Below, in pieces: positions 38,835-52,321 of a DNA stretch of 64,000 nt. The position numbers and the translations under genes were made by a program. The notes beneath the pieces are model-generated. The model worked only from the letters and a program-made list of their open reading frames with translations, was not told the origin of the DNA and did not search any database. Positions within the stretch are counted from its first letter, which is position 1. Every line of letters begins with the position of its first letter. The stretch comes from Calliopsis andreniformis (Eukaryota > Arthropoda > Insecta > Hymenoptera > Andrenidae), in NCBI RefSeq assembly GCF_051401765.1, contig NW_027480596.1, forward strand, positions 620,001 to 684,000. Reading direction: 5' to 3'.

Positions 38835-40379
38835 CCAAACCTCAATCCTCAATCCTCAATTCTCAATCCTCAATCGTCAATCCTCAATCCCCAATACTCA
38901 ATCTTCAATCCTCAATCCTCAATCCTCAATCCTCAATCCTCAATCTTCAATCCTCAATACTCAATCTTCAATCCTCAATCCTCAATCCTCAATCCTCAAT
39001 CCTCAATCCTCAATCCTCAATCTTCAATCCTCAATACTCAAACTGCAATCCTCAATCCTCAGTCCTCACTCCTCAATCCTCATTCTTCAATCCTCAATAC
39101 CGAATCCTGAATCTTCAATCCTCAATCCTCAATCCTCAATTCTCAATCATCAATCCCCAATCCTCAGACTTCAAACACCAATACTCAACCCTCAGTCCTC
39201 GTCCTCAATCCACAACCCTCAATACTCAATCCTCAATCTTCAATCATTAATATTCAATCTTCAATCCTCAATCCTCAATCATCAATCCTCAACACTCAAT
39301 CCCCAATGCTCAATCCTCAATACCCAATCCTCAGTCTTCAATCCTCAATTCTCAATCCTCAATCGTCAATCTTCGATCCTCAATACTCAATCTTCAATCC
39401 TCAATCCTCAATCCTCAATCCTCAATCCTCAATCCTCAATCTTCAATGCACAATACTCAAACTGCAATCCTCAATCCTCAGTCCTCACGCCTCAACCCTC
39501 ATTCTTCGGTCCTCAATACCGAATCCTCAATCTTCTGTCCTCAATCCTCAATCCTCAATTCTCAATCCTCAATCCTCAATCCTGAGACTTCAAACACCAA
39601 TACTCAACCCTCAGTCCTCGTCCTCAATCCACAACCCCCAATCCTCAATCCTCAATCTTCAGTCATTAATATTCAATCTTCAATCCTCAATCCTCAATCC
39701 TCAATCCTCAACCCTCAATCCCCAATGCTCAATCCTCAATACCCAATCCTCAGCCTTCAATCCTCAATCCTCAATCCTCAATCCTCAATCCTCAATTCTC
39801 AGTCCTGAATCCTCAATCTTCAATCCTCAATACTCAATCTTCAATCTTCAATCCTCAATCCTCAATCCTCAATCTTCAATCCTCAATACTGAATCTTCAA
39901 TCGTCAATCTTCAATCCTCAATGTTCAATCCGCAATACCCAATCCTCAATCTTCAATACTCAATCCTCAATCCTCAATGCTCAATCCTCAATCTTCAATC
40001 CTCAATACTCATCCTTCAATCCTCAACACCCAATCCTCAATCTTCAATCCTCAGTCCTGAGTCCTCAATTCTCAATCCTCAATCCTCAATCCTCAGACCA
40101 CAAACATCAGGACTCAACCCTCAGTCCTCGTCCTCAATCCACAACCCTCAATCCTCGATCCTCAATCTTCAATCATGAATATTCAATATTCAATCCTCAA
40201 TCCTCAATCATCAATACTCAATACACAATCCTCAATGCTCAATCCTCGATACCCAATCCTCAATCTTCAATCCTCAATCCTCAATCCTCAATCCTCAATC
40301 CTCAATCCTCAATCCTCAGTCCTCAAACCTCAATCCTGAATCCTCAAACCTGAATCCTCAGTCTTCAGCCCTCACTCCT

Positions 40380-40518
40380 CAACAATCAGTTGTCAATCCT
40401 CAATCCTCAATAGAATATCCTCAATTCACAGGTTTCAATACTCAATACTCTACCTGCAATCTTCAAATCTCTATCCACAAACATCAATTCTCATCACTCA
40501 ACCCTCAACACTCAGTCC
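40380..40518 (+). repeat. Landmark module, class A
   Basis: 3355 bp after the previous A; same variants. Confidence 0.88.
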
Positions 40519-40714
40519 CCAATCCTCAATCCTCTATCCTCAATTCTCAATCCTCAATCGTCAATCCTCAATCCCCAATCCTCAATCTTCAATCCTCAAT
40601 CCTCAATCCTCAATCCTCAATCCTCAATCTTCAATCCTGAATACTCAATCTTCAATCCTCAATCTTCAATCCTCAATCCTCAATCCTCAATCTTCAGACC
40701 TCAATACTCAATCT

Positions 40715-42765
40715 TCAATCCTCAATGCTCAATCCTCAATCCTCAATCCTCAACCCTTAATCTTCAATCCTCAATACTCAATCTGCAATCCTCAATCCTC
40801 AATCCTCAATCCTCAATCCTCATTCTTCAATCCTCACTGCCCAGTCCTCAATCTTGAAACCTCAATCCTCAATCCTCGATTCTCATTCCTCAATCCTCAA
40901 TCGTCAATCCTCAATCCTCAATCCTCAACCCTCAATCCTCAATGTTGAATCCTCAATACCCAATCCTCAATCCTCAATCCTCAATCTTCAATCCTCAATA
41001 CTCAATCTTCATTCCTCAATCCTCAATCCTCAATCCTCAATCCTCAATCCTCGATCCTCAATCCTCAATCCTCAATCTTCAATCTTCAATCCTCAATACT
41101 CAGTATTCAATACTCAATCCTCAATCCTCAATCCTCAATCCTCATTCTTCAATCCTCAATACCCAATCCACAATCTTCAATGCTCAATCCTCAACCCTCA
41201 ATTCTCAATACTCAATCCTCAAACCTCAGACCTCAAACAGCAATACTCAACCCTCGGTCCTCGTCCTCAATCCACAAGCATGAATACCCAATCCTCAATC
41301 TTCAATTATCAATATTCAATCTTGAGCCCTCAATCCTCAATCCTCAATCCTCAATCCTCAATCTTCAATCCTCAATACTCAATCTTCATTCCTCAATCCT
41401 CAATCCTCAATCCTCAGTTCTCAAGCCTCAATCCTCAATCCTCAATCCTCAATCCTCAATCTTCAATCCTCAATCCTCAATCCTCAATTCTCAATCCTCA
41501 ATCCTCAATCCTCAATCCTCAATCCTCAATCCTCAATCTTCAATCCTCAATACTGAAACTGCAATCCTCAATCCTCAGTCCTCACTCCTCAATCCTCATT
41601 CTTCAATCCTCAATACCGAATCCTCAATCTTCAATCCTCAATCCTCAATCCTCAATTCTCAATCCTCAACCCTCAATCCTCAGACTTCAAACACCAATAC
41701 TCAACCCTCAGTCCTCGTCCTCAATCCACAACCCTCAATCCTCAATCCTCAATCCTCAATCCTCAATCCTCAACCCTCAATCCCCAATGCTAAATCCTCA
41801 ATACCCAATCCTCAGTCTTCAATCCTCAATCCTCAATCCTCAATCCTCAATCCTCAATCCTCAATCCTCAATCCTCAATACTCAATCTTCAATCCTCAAT
41901 CCTCAATAGAATATCCTCAATTCACAGGCTTCAATACTCAATACTCAACCTGCAATCTTCAAATCTCTATCCACAAACATGAATTCTCATCACTCAACCC
42001 TCAACACTCAGTCCCCAATCCTCAATCCTCAATCCTCAATTCTCAATCCTCAATCGTCAATCCTCAATCCCCAATACTCAATCTTCAATCCTCAATCCTC
42101 AATCCTCAATCCTCAATCCTCAATCTTCAATCCTCAATACTCAATCTTCAATACTCAATCCTCAATCCTCAATCCTCAATCCTCAATCCTCAATCCTCAA
42201 TCTTCGTTCCTCAATACTCAAACTGCAATCCTCAATCCTCAGTCCTCACTCCTCAATCCTCATTCTTCAATCCTCAATACCGAATCTTCAATCTTCAATC
42301 CTCAATCCTCAATCCTCAATTCTCAATCATCAATCCCCAATCCTCAGACTTCAAACACCAATACTCAACCCTCAGTCCACGTCCTCAATCCACAACCCTC
42401 AATCCTCAATCCTCAATCTTCAATCATTAATATTCAATCTTCAATCCTCAATCCTCAGTCCTCTATCCTCAATCCGCAATCCTCAATCCTCAATCTTCAA
42501 TCCTCAATACTCAATCTTCAATCCTCAATCTTCAACCCTCAATCCTCAATCCTCAATCCTCAATCATCAAGCTTCAATCCTCAGACCTCAAACAGCAATA
42601 CTCAACCCTCAGTCCTCGTCCTCAATCCACAACCATCAATACTCAATCCTCTATCATCAATCATCAATATTCAATCTTCAGTCCTCAATCCTCAATCCTC
42701 AATCCTCAATCCTCAATCCTCAATCCTCGATCCTCAATCCTCAACCCTCAATCCTCAATCCACAG
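40715..42765 (+). repeat. 2.05-kb block, copy 2 (partner 33000-35050)
   Basis: Same marker order as copy 1. It ends at the point where a 335-bp segment present after copy 1 is missing. Confidence 0.88.
41907..42014 (+). repeat. Truncated landmark module H
   Basis: Partner of 34192 at offset 7715. Confidence 0.86.
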
Positions 42766-43894
42766 TCCTCAATCCTCAATCCTCAATCCTCAATCTTCAA
42801 TCCTCAACACTCAATCCCCAATGCTCAATCCTCAATACCCAATCCTCAGTCTTCAATCCTCAATTCTCAATCCTCAATCGTCAATCTTCGATCCTCAATA
42901 CTCAATCTTCAATCCTCAATCCTCAATCCTCAATCCTCAATCCTCAATCCTCAATCTTCAATGCACAATACTCAAACTGCAATCCTCAATCCTCAGTCCT
43001 CACGCCTCAACCCTCATTCTTCGGTCCTCAATACCGAATCCTCAATCTTCTGTCCTCAATCCTCAATCCTCAATTCTCAATCCTCAATCCTCAATCCTGA
43101 GACTTCAAACACCAATACTCAACCCTCAGTCCTCGTCCTCAATCCACAACCCCCAATCCTCAATCCTCAATCTTCAGTCATTAATATTCAATCTTCAATC
43201 CTCAATCCTCAATCCTCAATCCTCAACCCTCAATCCCCAATGCTCAACCCTCAATACCCAATCCTCAGCCTTCAATCCTCAATCCTCAATCCTCAATCCT
43301 CAATCCTCAATTCTCAGTCCTGAATCCTCAATCTTCAATCCTCAATACTCAATCTTCAATCTTCAATCCTCAATCCTCAATCCTCAATCTTCAATCCTCA
43401 ATACTGAATCTTCAATCGTCAATCTTCAATCCTCAATGTTCAATCCGCAATACCCAATCCTCAATCTTCAATACTCAATCCTCAATCCTCAATGCTCAAT
43501 CCTCAATCTTCAATCCTCAATACTCATCCTTCAATCCTCAACACCCAATCCTCAATCTTCAATCCTCAGTCCTGAGTCCTCAATTCTCAATCCTCAATCC
43601 TCAATCCTCAGACCACAAACATCAGGACTCAACCCTCAGTCCTCGTCCTCAATCCACAACCCTCAATCCTCGATCCTCAATCTTCAATCATGAATATTCA
43701 ATATTCAATCCTCAATCCTCAATCATCAATACTCAATACACAATCCTCAATGCTCAATCCTCGATACCCAATCCTCAATCTTCAATCCTCAATCCTCAAT
43801 CCTCAATCCTCAATCCTCAATCCTCAATCCTCAGTCCTCAAACCTCAATCCTGAATCCTCAAACCTGAATCCTCAGTCTTCAGCCCTCACTCCT

Positions 43895-44033
43895 CAACAA
43901 TCAGTTGTCAATCCTCAATCCTCAATAGAATATCCTCAATTCACAGGTTTCAATACTCAATACTCTACCTGCAATCTTCAAATCTCTATCCACAAACATC
44001 AATTCTCATCACTCAACCCTCAACACTCAGTCC
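43895..44033 (+). repeat. Landmark module, class A
   Basis: 3515 bp after the previous A; same variants. Confidence 0.88.
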
Positions 44034-44645
44034 CCAATCCTCAATCCTCTATCCTCAATTCTCAATCCTCAATCGTCAATCCTCAATCCCCAATCCTCAA
44101 TCTTCAATCCTCAATCCTCAATCCTCAATCCTCAATCCTCAATCTTCAATCCTGAATACTCAATCTTCAATCCTCAATCTTCAATCCTCAATCCTCAATC
44201 CTCAATCTTCAGACCTCAATACTCAATCTTCAATCCTCAATCCTCTATCCTCAATCCTCAATCCTCAATCCTCAATCTTCAATCCTCAATACTCAAACTG
44301 CAATCCTCAATCCTCAGTCCTCACTCCTCAATCCTCATTCTTCAATCCTCAATACCGAATCCTCAATCTTCAATCCTCAATCCTCAATCCTCAATTCTCA
44401 ATCCTCAACCCTCAATCCTCAGACTTCAAACACCAATACTCAACCCTCAGTCCTCGTCCTCAATCCACAACCCTCAATCCTCAATCCTCAATCCTCAATC
44501 CTCAATCCTCAACCCTCAATCCCCAATGCTAAATCCTCAATACCCAATCCTCAGTCTTCAATCCTCAATCCTCAATCCTCAATCCTCAATCCTCAATCCT
44601 CAATCCTCGATCCTCAATAATCAATCTTCAATCCTCAATCCTCAA

Positions 44646-44753
44646 TAGAATATCCTCAATTCACAGGCTTCAATACTCAATACTCAACCTGCAATCTTCA
44701 AATCTCTATCCACAAACATGAATTCTCATCACTCAACCCTCAACACTCAGTCC
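44646..44753 (+). repeat. Truncated landmark module H
   Basis: Partner of 37769 at offset 6877. Confidence 0.86.
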
Positions 44754-45603
44754 CCAATCCTCAATCCTCAATCCTCAATTCTCAATCCTCAATCCTCAAT
44801 CCTCAATCCCCAATACTCAATCTTCAATCCTCAGTCCTCAATCCTCAATCCTCAATCCTCAATCCTCAATCCTCAGTGCTCAATCCTCAATCCTCAATCC
44901 TCAATCCTCAATCCTGAATACTCAATCTTCAATCCTCAATCCTCAATCATCAATCCTCAATGCTCAATCCTCAATCCTCAATCCTCAACCCTCAATCTTC
45001 AATCCTCAATACTCAATCTGCAATCCTCAATCCTCAATCCTCAATCCTCAATCCTCAACCTTCAATCCACAATACTCAATCTTCATTCCTCAATCCTCAA
45101 TCCTGAATCCTCAGTTCTCAAGCCTCAATCCTCAATCCTCAATCCTCAATCCTCAATCTTCAATCCTCAATCCTCAATCCTCAATTCTCAATCCTCAATC
45201 CTCAATCCTCAATCCTCAATCCTCAATCCTCAATCTTCAATCCTCAATACTCAAACTGCAATCCTCAATCCTCAGTCCTCACTCCTCAATCCTCATTCTA
45301 CAATCCTCAATACCGAATCCTCAATCTTCATTCCTCAATCCTCAATCCTCAATTCTCAATCCTCAACCCTCAATCCTCAGACTTCAAACACCAATACTCA
45401 ACCCTCAGTCCTCGTCCTCAAACCACAACCCTCAATCCTCAATCCTCAATCCTCAATCCTCAATCCTCAACCCTCAATCCCCAATGCTAAATCCTCAATA
45501 CCCAATCCTCAGTCTTCAATCCTCAATCCTCAATCCTCAATCCTCAATCCTCAATCCTCAATCCTCAATCCTCAATACTCAATCTTCAATCCTCAATCCT
45601 CAA

Positions 45604-45711
45604 TAGAATATCCTCAATTCACAGGCTTCAATACTCAATACTCAACCTGCAATCTTCAAATCTCTATCCACAAACATGAATTCTCATCACTCAACCCTCA
45701 ACACTCAGTCC
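45604..45711 (+). repeat. Truncated landmark module H
   Basis: Partner of 38727 at offset 6877; 1695 bp before A 47299. Confidence 0.86.
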
Positions 45712-47298
45712 CCAAACCTCAATCCTCAATCCTCAATCCTCAATCCTCAATCGTCAATCCTCAATCCCCAATACTCAATCTTCAATCCTCAATCCTCAAT
45801 CCTCAATCCTCAATCCTCAATCTTCAATCCTCAATACTCAATCTTCAATCCTCAATCCTCAATCCTCAATCCTCAATCCTCAATCCTCAATCCTCAATTT
45901 TCCTTCCTCAATACTCAAACTGCAATCCTCAATCCTCAGTCCTCACTCCTCAATCCTCATTCTTCAATCCTCAATACCGAATCCTCAATCTTCAATCCTC
46001 AATCCTCAATCCTCAATTCTCAATCATCAATCCCCAATCCTCAGACTTCAAACACCAATACTCAACCCTCAGTCCACGTCCTCAATCCACAACCCTCAAT
46101 CCTCAATCCTCAATCTTCAATCATTAATATTCAATCTTCAATCCTCAATCCTCAATCCTCAATCCTCAACCCTCAATCCCCAATGCTCAATCCTCAATAC
46201 CCAATCCTCAGTCTTCAATCCTCAATTCTCAATCCTCAATCGTCAATCTTCGATCCTCAATACTCAATCTTCAATCCTCAATCCTCAATCCTCAATCCTC
46301 AATCCTCAATCCTCAATCTTCAATGCTCAATACTCAAACTGCAATCCTCAATCCTCAGTCCTCACTCCTCAACCCTCATTCTTCAGTCCTCAATACCGAA
46401 TCCCCAATCTTCAGTCCTCAATCCTCAATCCTCAATTCTCAATCCTCAATCCTCAATCCTCAGACTTCAAACACCAATACTCAACCCTCAGTCCTCGTCC
46501 TCAATCCACAACCCCCAATCCTCAATCCTCAATCTTCAATCATTAATATTCAATCTTCAATCCTCAATCCTCAATCCTCAATCCTCAACCCTCAATCCCC
46601 AATGCTCAATCCTCAATACCCAATCCTCAGCCTTCAATCCTCAATCCTCAATCCTCAATACTCAATCCTCAATTCTCAGTCCTCAATCCTCAATCTTCAA
46701 TCCTCAATACTCAATCTTCAATCTTCAATCCTCAATCCTCAATCCTCAATCTTCAATCCTCAATACTAAATCCTCAATCGTCAATTTTCAATCCTCAATG
46801 TTCAATCCGCAATACCCAATCCTCAATCTTCAATACTCAATCCTCAATCCTCAAATCTCAATCCTCAATCTTCAATCCTCAATACTCATCCTTCAATCCT
46901 CAATCCTCAATCCTCAATCCTCAATCCACATTCTTCAATCCTCAACACCCAATCCTCAATCTTCAATCCTCAATCCTCAGTCCTCAATTCTCAATCCTCA
47001 ATCCTCAATCCTCAGACCTCAAACATCAATACTCAACCCTCAGTCCTCGTCCTCAATCCACAACCCTCAATCCTCGATCCTCAATCTTCAATCATCAATA
47101 TTCAATCTTCAATCCTCAATCCTCAATCATCAATACTCAATCCACAATCCTCAATGTTCAATCCTCCATACCCAATCCTCAATCTTCAATCCTCAATCCT
47201 CAATCCTCAATCCTCAATCCTCAATCCCCAATCCTCAGTCCTCAAACCTCAATGCTGAATCCTCAAACCTGAATCCTCAGTCTTCAGCCCTCACTCCT

Positions 47299-47437
47299 CA
47301 ACAATCAGTTGTCAATCCTCAATCCTCAATAGAATATCCTCAATTCACAGGCTTCAATACTCAATACTCAAACTGCAATCTTCAAATCTCTATCCACAAA
47401 CATGAATTCTCATCACTCAACCCTCAACACTCAGTCC
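47299..47437 (+). repeat. Landmark module, class A (domain 4 form)
   Basis: CACAGGCTTC and TACTCAAACTGC; the same form recurs at 53909, 58383 and 62907. Confidence 0.88.
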
Positions 47438-47669
47438 CCAATCCTCAATCCTCAATCCTCAATTCTCAATCCTCAATTGTCAATCCTCAATCCCCAATAC
47501 TCAATCTTCAATCCTCAATCCTCAATCCTCAATCCTCAATCCTCAATCTTCAATCCTCAATACTCAATCTTCATTCCTCAATCCTCAGTCCTCAAACCTC
47601 AATTCTGAATCCTCAAATCTCAATTCTGAATCCTCAATCCTGAACCCTCAATCTTCAGCTCTCAGTCCT

Positions 47670-47808
47670 CAACAATCAGTTGTCAATCCTCAATCCTCAA
47701 TAGAATATACTCAATTCACAGTTTTCAATACTCAATACTCAATCTGCACTCTTCAAATCTCTATCCACAAACATCAATTCTCATCTCTCAACACTCAACA
47801 CTCCGTCC
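47670..47808 (+). repeat. Chimeric landmark module (C 5' part, B 3' part)
   Basis: The 5' part has the class C marks AATAGAATATAC up to 47710. From 47732 it has class B marks (AATACTCAAT, CTGCACTC, CTCTCAACAC, ACTCCGTCC). The switch lies in the 21 bp 47711-47731, which are identical in both classes. Elsewhere in domain 4, C and B are 476 bp apart, so this copy looks like an unequal exchange that removed exactly one C-to-B interval. Confidence 0.85.
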
Positions 47809-48901
47809 CCAATCCTCAATCTTCAATCCTCAATCCTCAATCCTCAATCCTCAATCCTCAATTTTCAATCCTCAATACTCAATCTTCAATCATCAATACT
47901 CAATCTTCAATCCGCAATCCTCAATCTTCAATCCTCAATCCTCAATTCTCAGTCCTCAATACTCAATCCTCAATTGTCAATCCTCAATCCCCAATCCTCA
48001 ATCTTCAATCCTCAATCCTCAATCCTCAATCCTCAATCCTCAATCTTCAATCCTCAATACTCAATCTTCAATCCTCAATCCTCAATCATCAATCCTCAAT
48101 GCTCAATCCTCAATCCTCAATCCTCAACCCTCAATCTTCAATCCTCAATACTTAATCTGCAATCCTCAATCCTCAATCCTCATTCTTCAATCCTCAGTGC
48201 CCAGTCTTCAATCTTGAATCCTCAATCCTCAATCCTCGATTCTCATTCCTCAATCCTCAATCGTCAATCCTCAATCCTCAATCCTCAACCCTCAATCCTC
48301 AATGTTGAATCCTCAATACCCAATCCTCAGTCTTCAATCCTCAATCCTCAATCCTCAATCCTCAATCCTCAATCTTCAATCCTCAATCCTCAATCCTCAA
48401 TTCTCAATCTTCAATCCTCAATCCTCAATCCTCAATCCTCAATCCTCAATCTTCAATCCTCAATACTCAATCTTCAATCCTCAATCCTCAGTCCTCAAAC
48501 CTCAATTCTGTATCCTCAAATCTCAATTCTGAATCCTCAATCCTGAACCCTCAATCTTCAGCTCTCAGTCCTCAACAATCAGTTGTCAATCCTCAATCCT
48601 CAATAGAATATACTCAATTCACAGTTTTCAATACACAATACTCAACCTGCAATCTTCGTATCTCTATCCACAAACATCAATTCTCATCACTCAACCCTCA
48701 ACACTCAGTCCTCAATGTTCAATACTCAATCATCAATTCTCAATCTTCAATCCTCAATACTGAACCTTCAATCCTCAATCCTCAATCCTCAGTCCTCAAT
48801 CCTCAATCCTCAATCTTCAATGCTCAGTCCCCAATCCTCAATCTCCAACCCTCAATCCTCAATCCTCAATCCTCGATCCTCAGTCCACAATCCTCAATCC
48901 T
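47711..48901 (+). repeat. 1.19-kb block at offset 2310, copy 1
   Basis: Matches 50021-51211. 2310 is exactly 330 heptamers, and I see no 6-bp unit in the interval. The left end falls inside the chimeric module. Confidence 0.85.
48573..48711 (+). repeat. Landmark module, class C
   Basis: CTTCGTATC variant, shared with 50883, 55659 and 60133. Confidence 0.87.
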
Positions 48902-49048
48902 CAATCCTCAATGTTCAATCCGCAATACCCTATCCTCAATCGTCAATCCTCAATCCTCAATCCTCAATCCTCAATCCTCAATCCTCAGTCCTCAAACCTT
49001 AATCCTGAATCCTCAATCCTGAATCCTCAATCTTCAGCCCTCAGTCCT

Positions 49049-49187
49049 CAACAATCAGTTGTCAATCCCCAATCCTCAATGGAATATCATCAATTCACAG
49101 TATTCAATACTCAATACTCAATCTGCAATCATCACATCTCTATCCACAAACATCAATTCTCATCTCTCAACACTCAACACTCCGTCC
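49049..49187 (+). repeat. Landmark module, class B
   Basis: CACAGTATTC and ATCATCACATC are private. Confidence 0.87.
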
Positions 49188-49503
49188 CCAATCCTCAATC
49201 TTCAATCCTCAAACCACAATCCTCAATCCTCAATCCTCAATTTTCAATCCTCAATACTCAATCTTCAATCATCAATACTCAATCTTCAATCCGCAATCCT
49301 CAATCTTCAATCCTCAATCCTCAATTCTCAGTCCTCAATACTCAATCCTCAATTGTCAATCCTCAATCCCCAATCCTCAATCTTCAATCCTCAATCCTCA
49401 ATCTTCATTCCTCAATCCTCAGTCCTCAAACCTCAATTCTGAATCCTCAAATCTCAATTCTGAATCCTCAATCCTGAACCCTCAATCTTCAGCTCTCAGT
49501 CCT

Positions 49504-49642
49504 CAACAATCAGTTGTCAATCCTCAATCCTCAATAGAATATACTCAATTCACAGTTTTCAATACACAATGCTCAACCTGCAATCTTCGAATCTCAATCC
49601 ACAAACATCAATTCTCATCACTCAACCCTCAACACTCAGTCC
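49504..49642 (+). repeat. Landmark module, class C
   Basis: AATACACAATGCTC and CGAATCTCAATCC, shared with 54280, 58754 and 63278. Confidence 0.87.
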
Positions 49643-49979
49643 TCCATGTTCAATACTCAATCATCAATTCTCAATCTTCAATCCTCAATACTGAACCTTC
49701 AATCCTCAATCCTCAATCCTCAGTCCTTAATCCTCAATCCTCAATCTTCAATCCTCAGTCCCCAATCCTCAATCTTCAACCCTCAATACTCAATCCTCAA
49801 TCCTCGATTCTCAGTCCTCAATCCTCAATCCTCAATCCTCAATGTTCAATCCGCAATACCCAATCCTCAATCTTCAATCCTCAATCCTCAATCCTCAATC
49901 CTCAATCCTCAATCCTCAGTCCTCAAACCTTAATCCTGAATCCTCAATCCTGAATCCTCAATCTTCAGCCCTCAGTCCT

Positions 49980-50118
49980 CAACAATCAGTTGTCAATCCC
50001 CAATCCTCAATGGAATATCATCAATTCACAGTTTTCAATACTCAATACTCAATCTGCACTCTTCAAATCTCTATCCACAAACATCAATTCTCATCTCTCA
50101 ACACTCAACACTCCGTCC
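49980..50118 (+). repeat. Landmark module, class B
   Basis: CTGCACTC variant; supplies the same 3' half as the chimera 2310 bp upstream. Confidence 0.87.
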
Positions 50119-51211
50119 CCAATCCTCAATCTTCAATCCTCAATCCTCAATCCTCAATCCTCAATCCTCAATTTTCAATCCTCAATACTCAATCTTCAAT
50201 CATCAATACTCAATCTTCAATCCGCAATCCTCAATCTTCAATCCTCAATCCTCAATTCTCAGTCCTCAATACTCAATCCTCAATTGTCAATCCTCAATCC
50301 CCAATCCTCAATCTTCAATCCTCAATCCTCAATCCTCAATCCTCAATCCTCAATCTTCAATCCTCAATACTCAATCTTCAATCCTCAATCCTCAATCATC
50401 AATCCTCAATGCTCAATCCTCAATCCTCAATCCTCAACCCTCAATCTTCAATCCTCAATACTTAATCTGCAATCCTCAATCCTCAATCCTCATTCTTCAA
50501 TCCTCAGTGCCCAGTCTTCAATCTTGAATCCTCAATCCTCAATCCTCGATTCTCATTCCTCAATCCTCAATCGTCAATCCTCAATCCTCAATCCTCAACC
50601 CTCAATCCTCAATGTTGAATCCTCAATACCCAATCCTCAGTCTTCAATCCTCAATCCTCAATCCTCAATCCTCAATCCTCAATCTTCAATCCTCAATCCT
50701 CAATCCTCAATTCTCAATCTTCAATCCTCAATCCTCAATCCTCAATCCTCAATCCTCAATCTTCAATCCTCAATACTCAATCTTCAATCCTCAATCCTCA
50801 GTCCTCAAACCTCAATTCTGTATCCTCAAATCTCAATTCTGAATCCTCAATCCTGAACCCTCAATCTTCAGCTCTCAGTCCTCAACAATCAGTTGTCAAT
50901 CCTCAATCCTCAATAGAATATACTCAATTCACAGTTTTCAATACACAATACTCAACCTGCAATCTTCGTATCTCTATCCACAAACATCAATTCTCATCAC
51001 TCAACCCTCAACACTCAGTCCTCAATGTTCAATACTCAATCATCAATTCTCAATCTTCAATCCTCAATACTGAACCTTCAATCCTCAATCCTCAATCCTC
51101 AGTCCTCAATCCTCAATCCTCAATCTTCAATGCTCAGTCCCCAATCCTCAATCTCCAACCCTCAATCCTCAATCCTCAATCCTCGATCCTCAGTCCACAA
51201 TCCTCAATCCT
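50021..51211 (+). repeat. 1.19-kb block at offset 2310, copy 2
   Basis: Partner of 47711-48901; diverges after about 51211, where a segment containing CTCAATGTTGAATCC follows. Confidence 0.83.
50883..51021 (+). repeat. Landmark module, class C
   Basis: 2310 bp after 48573, with the same CTTCGTATC variant. Confidence 0.87.
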
Positions 51212-52213
51212 CAACCCTCAATCCTCAATGTTGAATCCTCAATACCCAATCCTCAGTCTTCAATCCTCAATCCTCAATCCTCAATCCTCAATCCTCAATC
51301 CTCGATCCTCAATCCTCAATCCTCAATCCTCAATCTTCAATCCTCAATACTCACTATTCAATACTCAATCCTCAATCCTCAATCCTCAATCTTCAATCCT
51401 CAATACTCAGTATTCAATACTCAATCCTCAATCCTCAATCCTCAATCCTCATTCTTCAATCCTCAATACCCAATCCACAATCTTCAATCCTCAATCCTCA
51501 ACCCTCAATTCTCAATACTCAATCCTCAATCCTCAGACCTCAAACAGCAATACTCAACCCTCAGTCCTCGTCCTCAATCCACAAGCATCAACACCCAATC
51601 CTCAATCTTCAATCATCAATATTCAATCTTGAGTCCTCAATCCTCAATCCTCAATCCTCAATCCTCAATCTTCAATCCTCAATACTCAATCTTCATTCCT
51701 CAATCCTCAATCCTCAATCCTCAGTTCTCAAGCCTCAGTCCTCAATCCTCAATCCTCAATCCTCAATCTTCAATCCTCAATCCTCAATCCTCAATTCTCA
51801 ATCCTCAATCCTCAATCCTCAATCCTCAATCCTCAATCCTCAATCTTCAATCCTCAATACTCAAACTGCAATCCTCAATCCTCAGTCCTCACTCCTCAAT
51901 CCTCATTCTTCAATCCTCAATACCGAATCCGCAATCTTCAATCCTCAATCCTCAATCCTCAATTCTCAATCCTCAATCCTCAATCCTCAGACTTCAAACA
52001 CCAATACTCAACCCTCAGTCCTCGTCCTCAATCCACAACCCTCAATCCTCAATCCTCAATCCTCAATCCTCAATCCTCAACCCTCAATCCCCAATGCTAA
52101 ATCCTCAATACCCAATCCTCAGTCTTCAATCCTCAATCCTCAATCCTCAATCCTCAATCCTCAATCCTCAATCCTCAATCCTCAATACTCAATCTTCAAT
52201 CCTCAATCCTCAA

Positions 52214-52321
52214 TAGAATATCCTCAATTCACAGGCTTCAATACTTAATACTCAACCTGCAATCTTCAAATCTCTATCCACAAACATGAATTCTCATCAC
52301 TCAACCCTCAACACTCAGTCC
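52214..52321 (+). repeat. Truncated landmark module H
   Basis: 1695 bp before A 53909; private AATACTTAATAC. Confidence 0.86.

Larger units (their letters stand above)
37025..40379 (+). repeat. HOR unit 3a (3355 bp)
   Basis: A module to A module. Contains H at 37769 and 38727, 958 bp apart. Matches 43895-47298 at offsets of 6870-6877. Confidence 0.8.
40380..43894 (+). repeat. HOR unit 3b (3515 bp)
   Basis: A to A with a single H at 41907. Its left part carries the second copy of the 33.0-35.05 kb block, so it is a recombinant of the domain 2 and domain 3 types. It lacks the 335-bp segment found at about 35051-35385. Confidence 0.8.
34192..47298 (+). repeat. Satellite domain 3: ~3.4-3.5 kb HOR units with class A modules
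   Basis: Class A modules at 37025, 40380, 43895 and 47299 are 3355, 3515 and 3404 bp apart, with H modules between them. A larger duplication is superimposed: 33000-35050 matches 40715-42765 at offset 7715. The offset then steps to 7380, 6870 and 6877 as a 335-bp segment, a 510-bp tandem copy and one heptamer are gained or lost between the copies. Confidence 0.85.
43895..47298 (+). repeat. HOR unit 3c (3404 bp)
   Basis: A to A with H at 44646 and 45604 (958 bp apart, as in unit 3a). From H 45604 to the next A is 1695 bp, the same as 52214 to 53909 and 61212 to 62907 in domain 4, so domain 4 appears derived from this type. Confidence 0.8.

Noticed and set aside
47299..47437. Landmark module as a transposon, tRNA or other RNA gene
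   Set aside because: It parses fully into diverged heptamers. No terminal repeats, target-site duplications, cloverleaf or A/B box arrangement could be supported.
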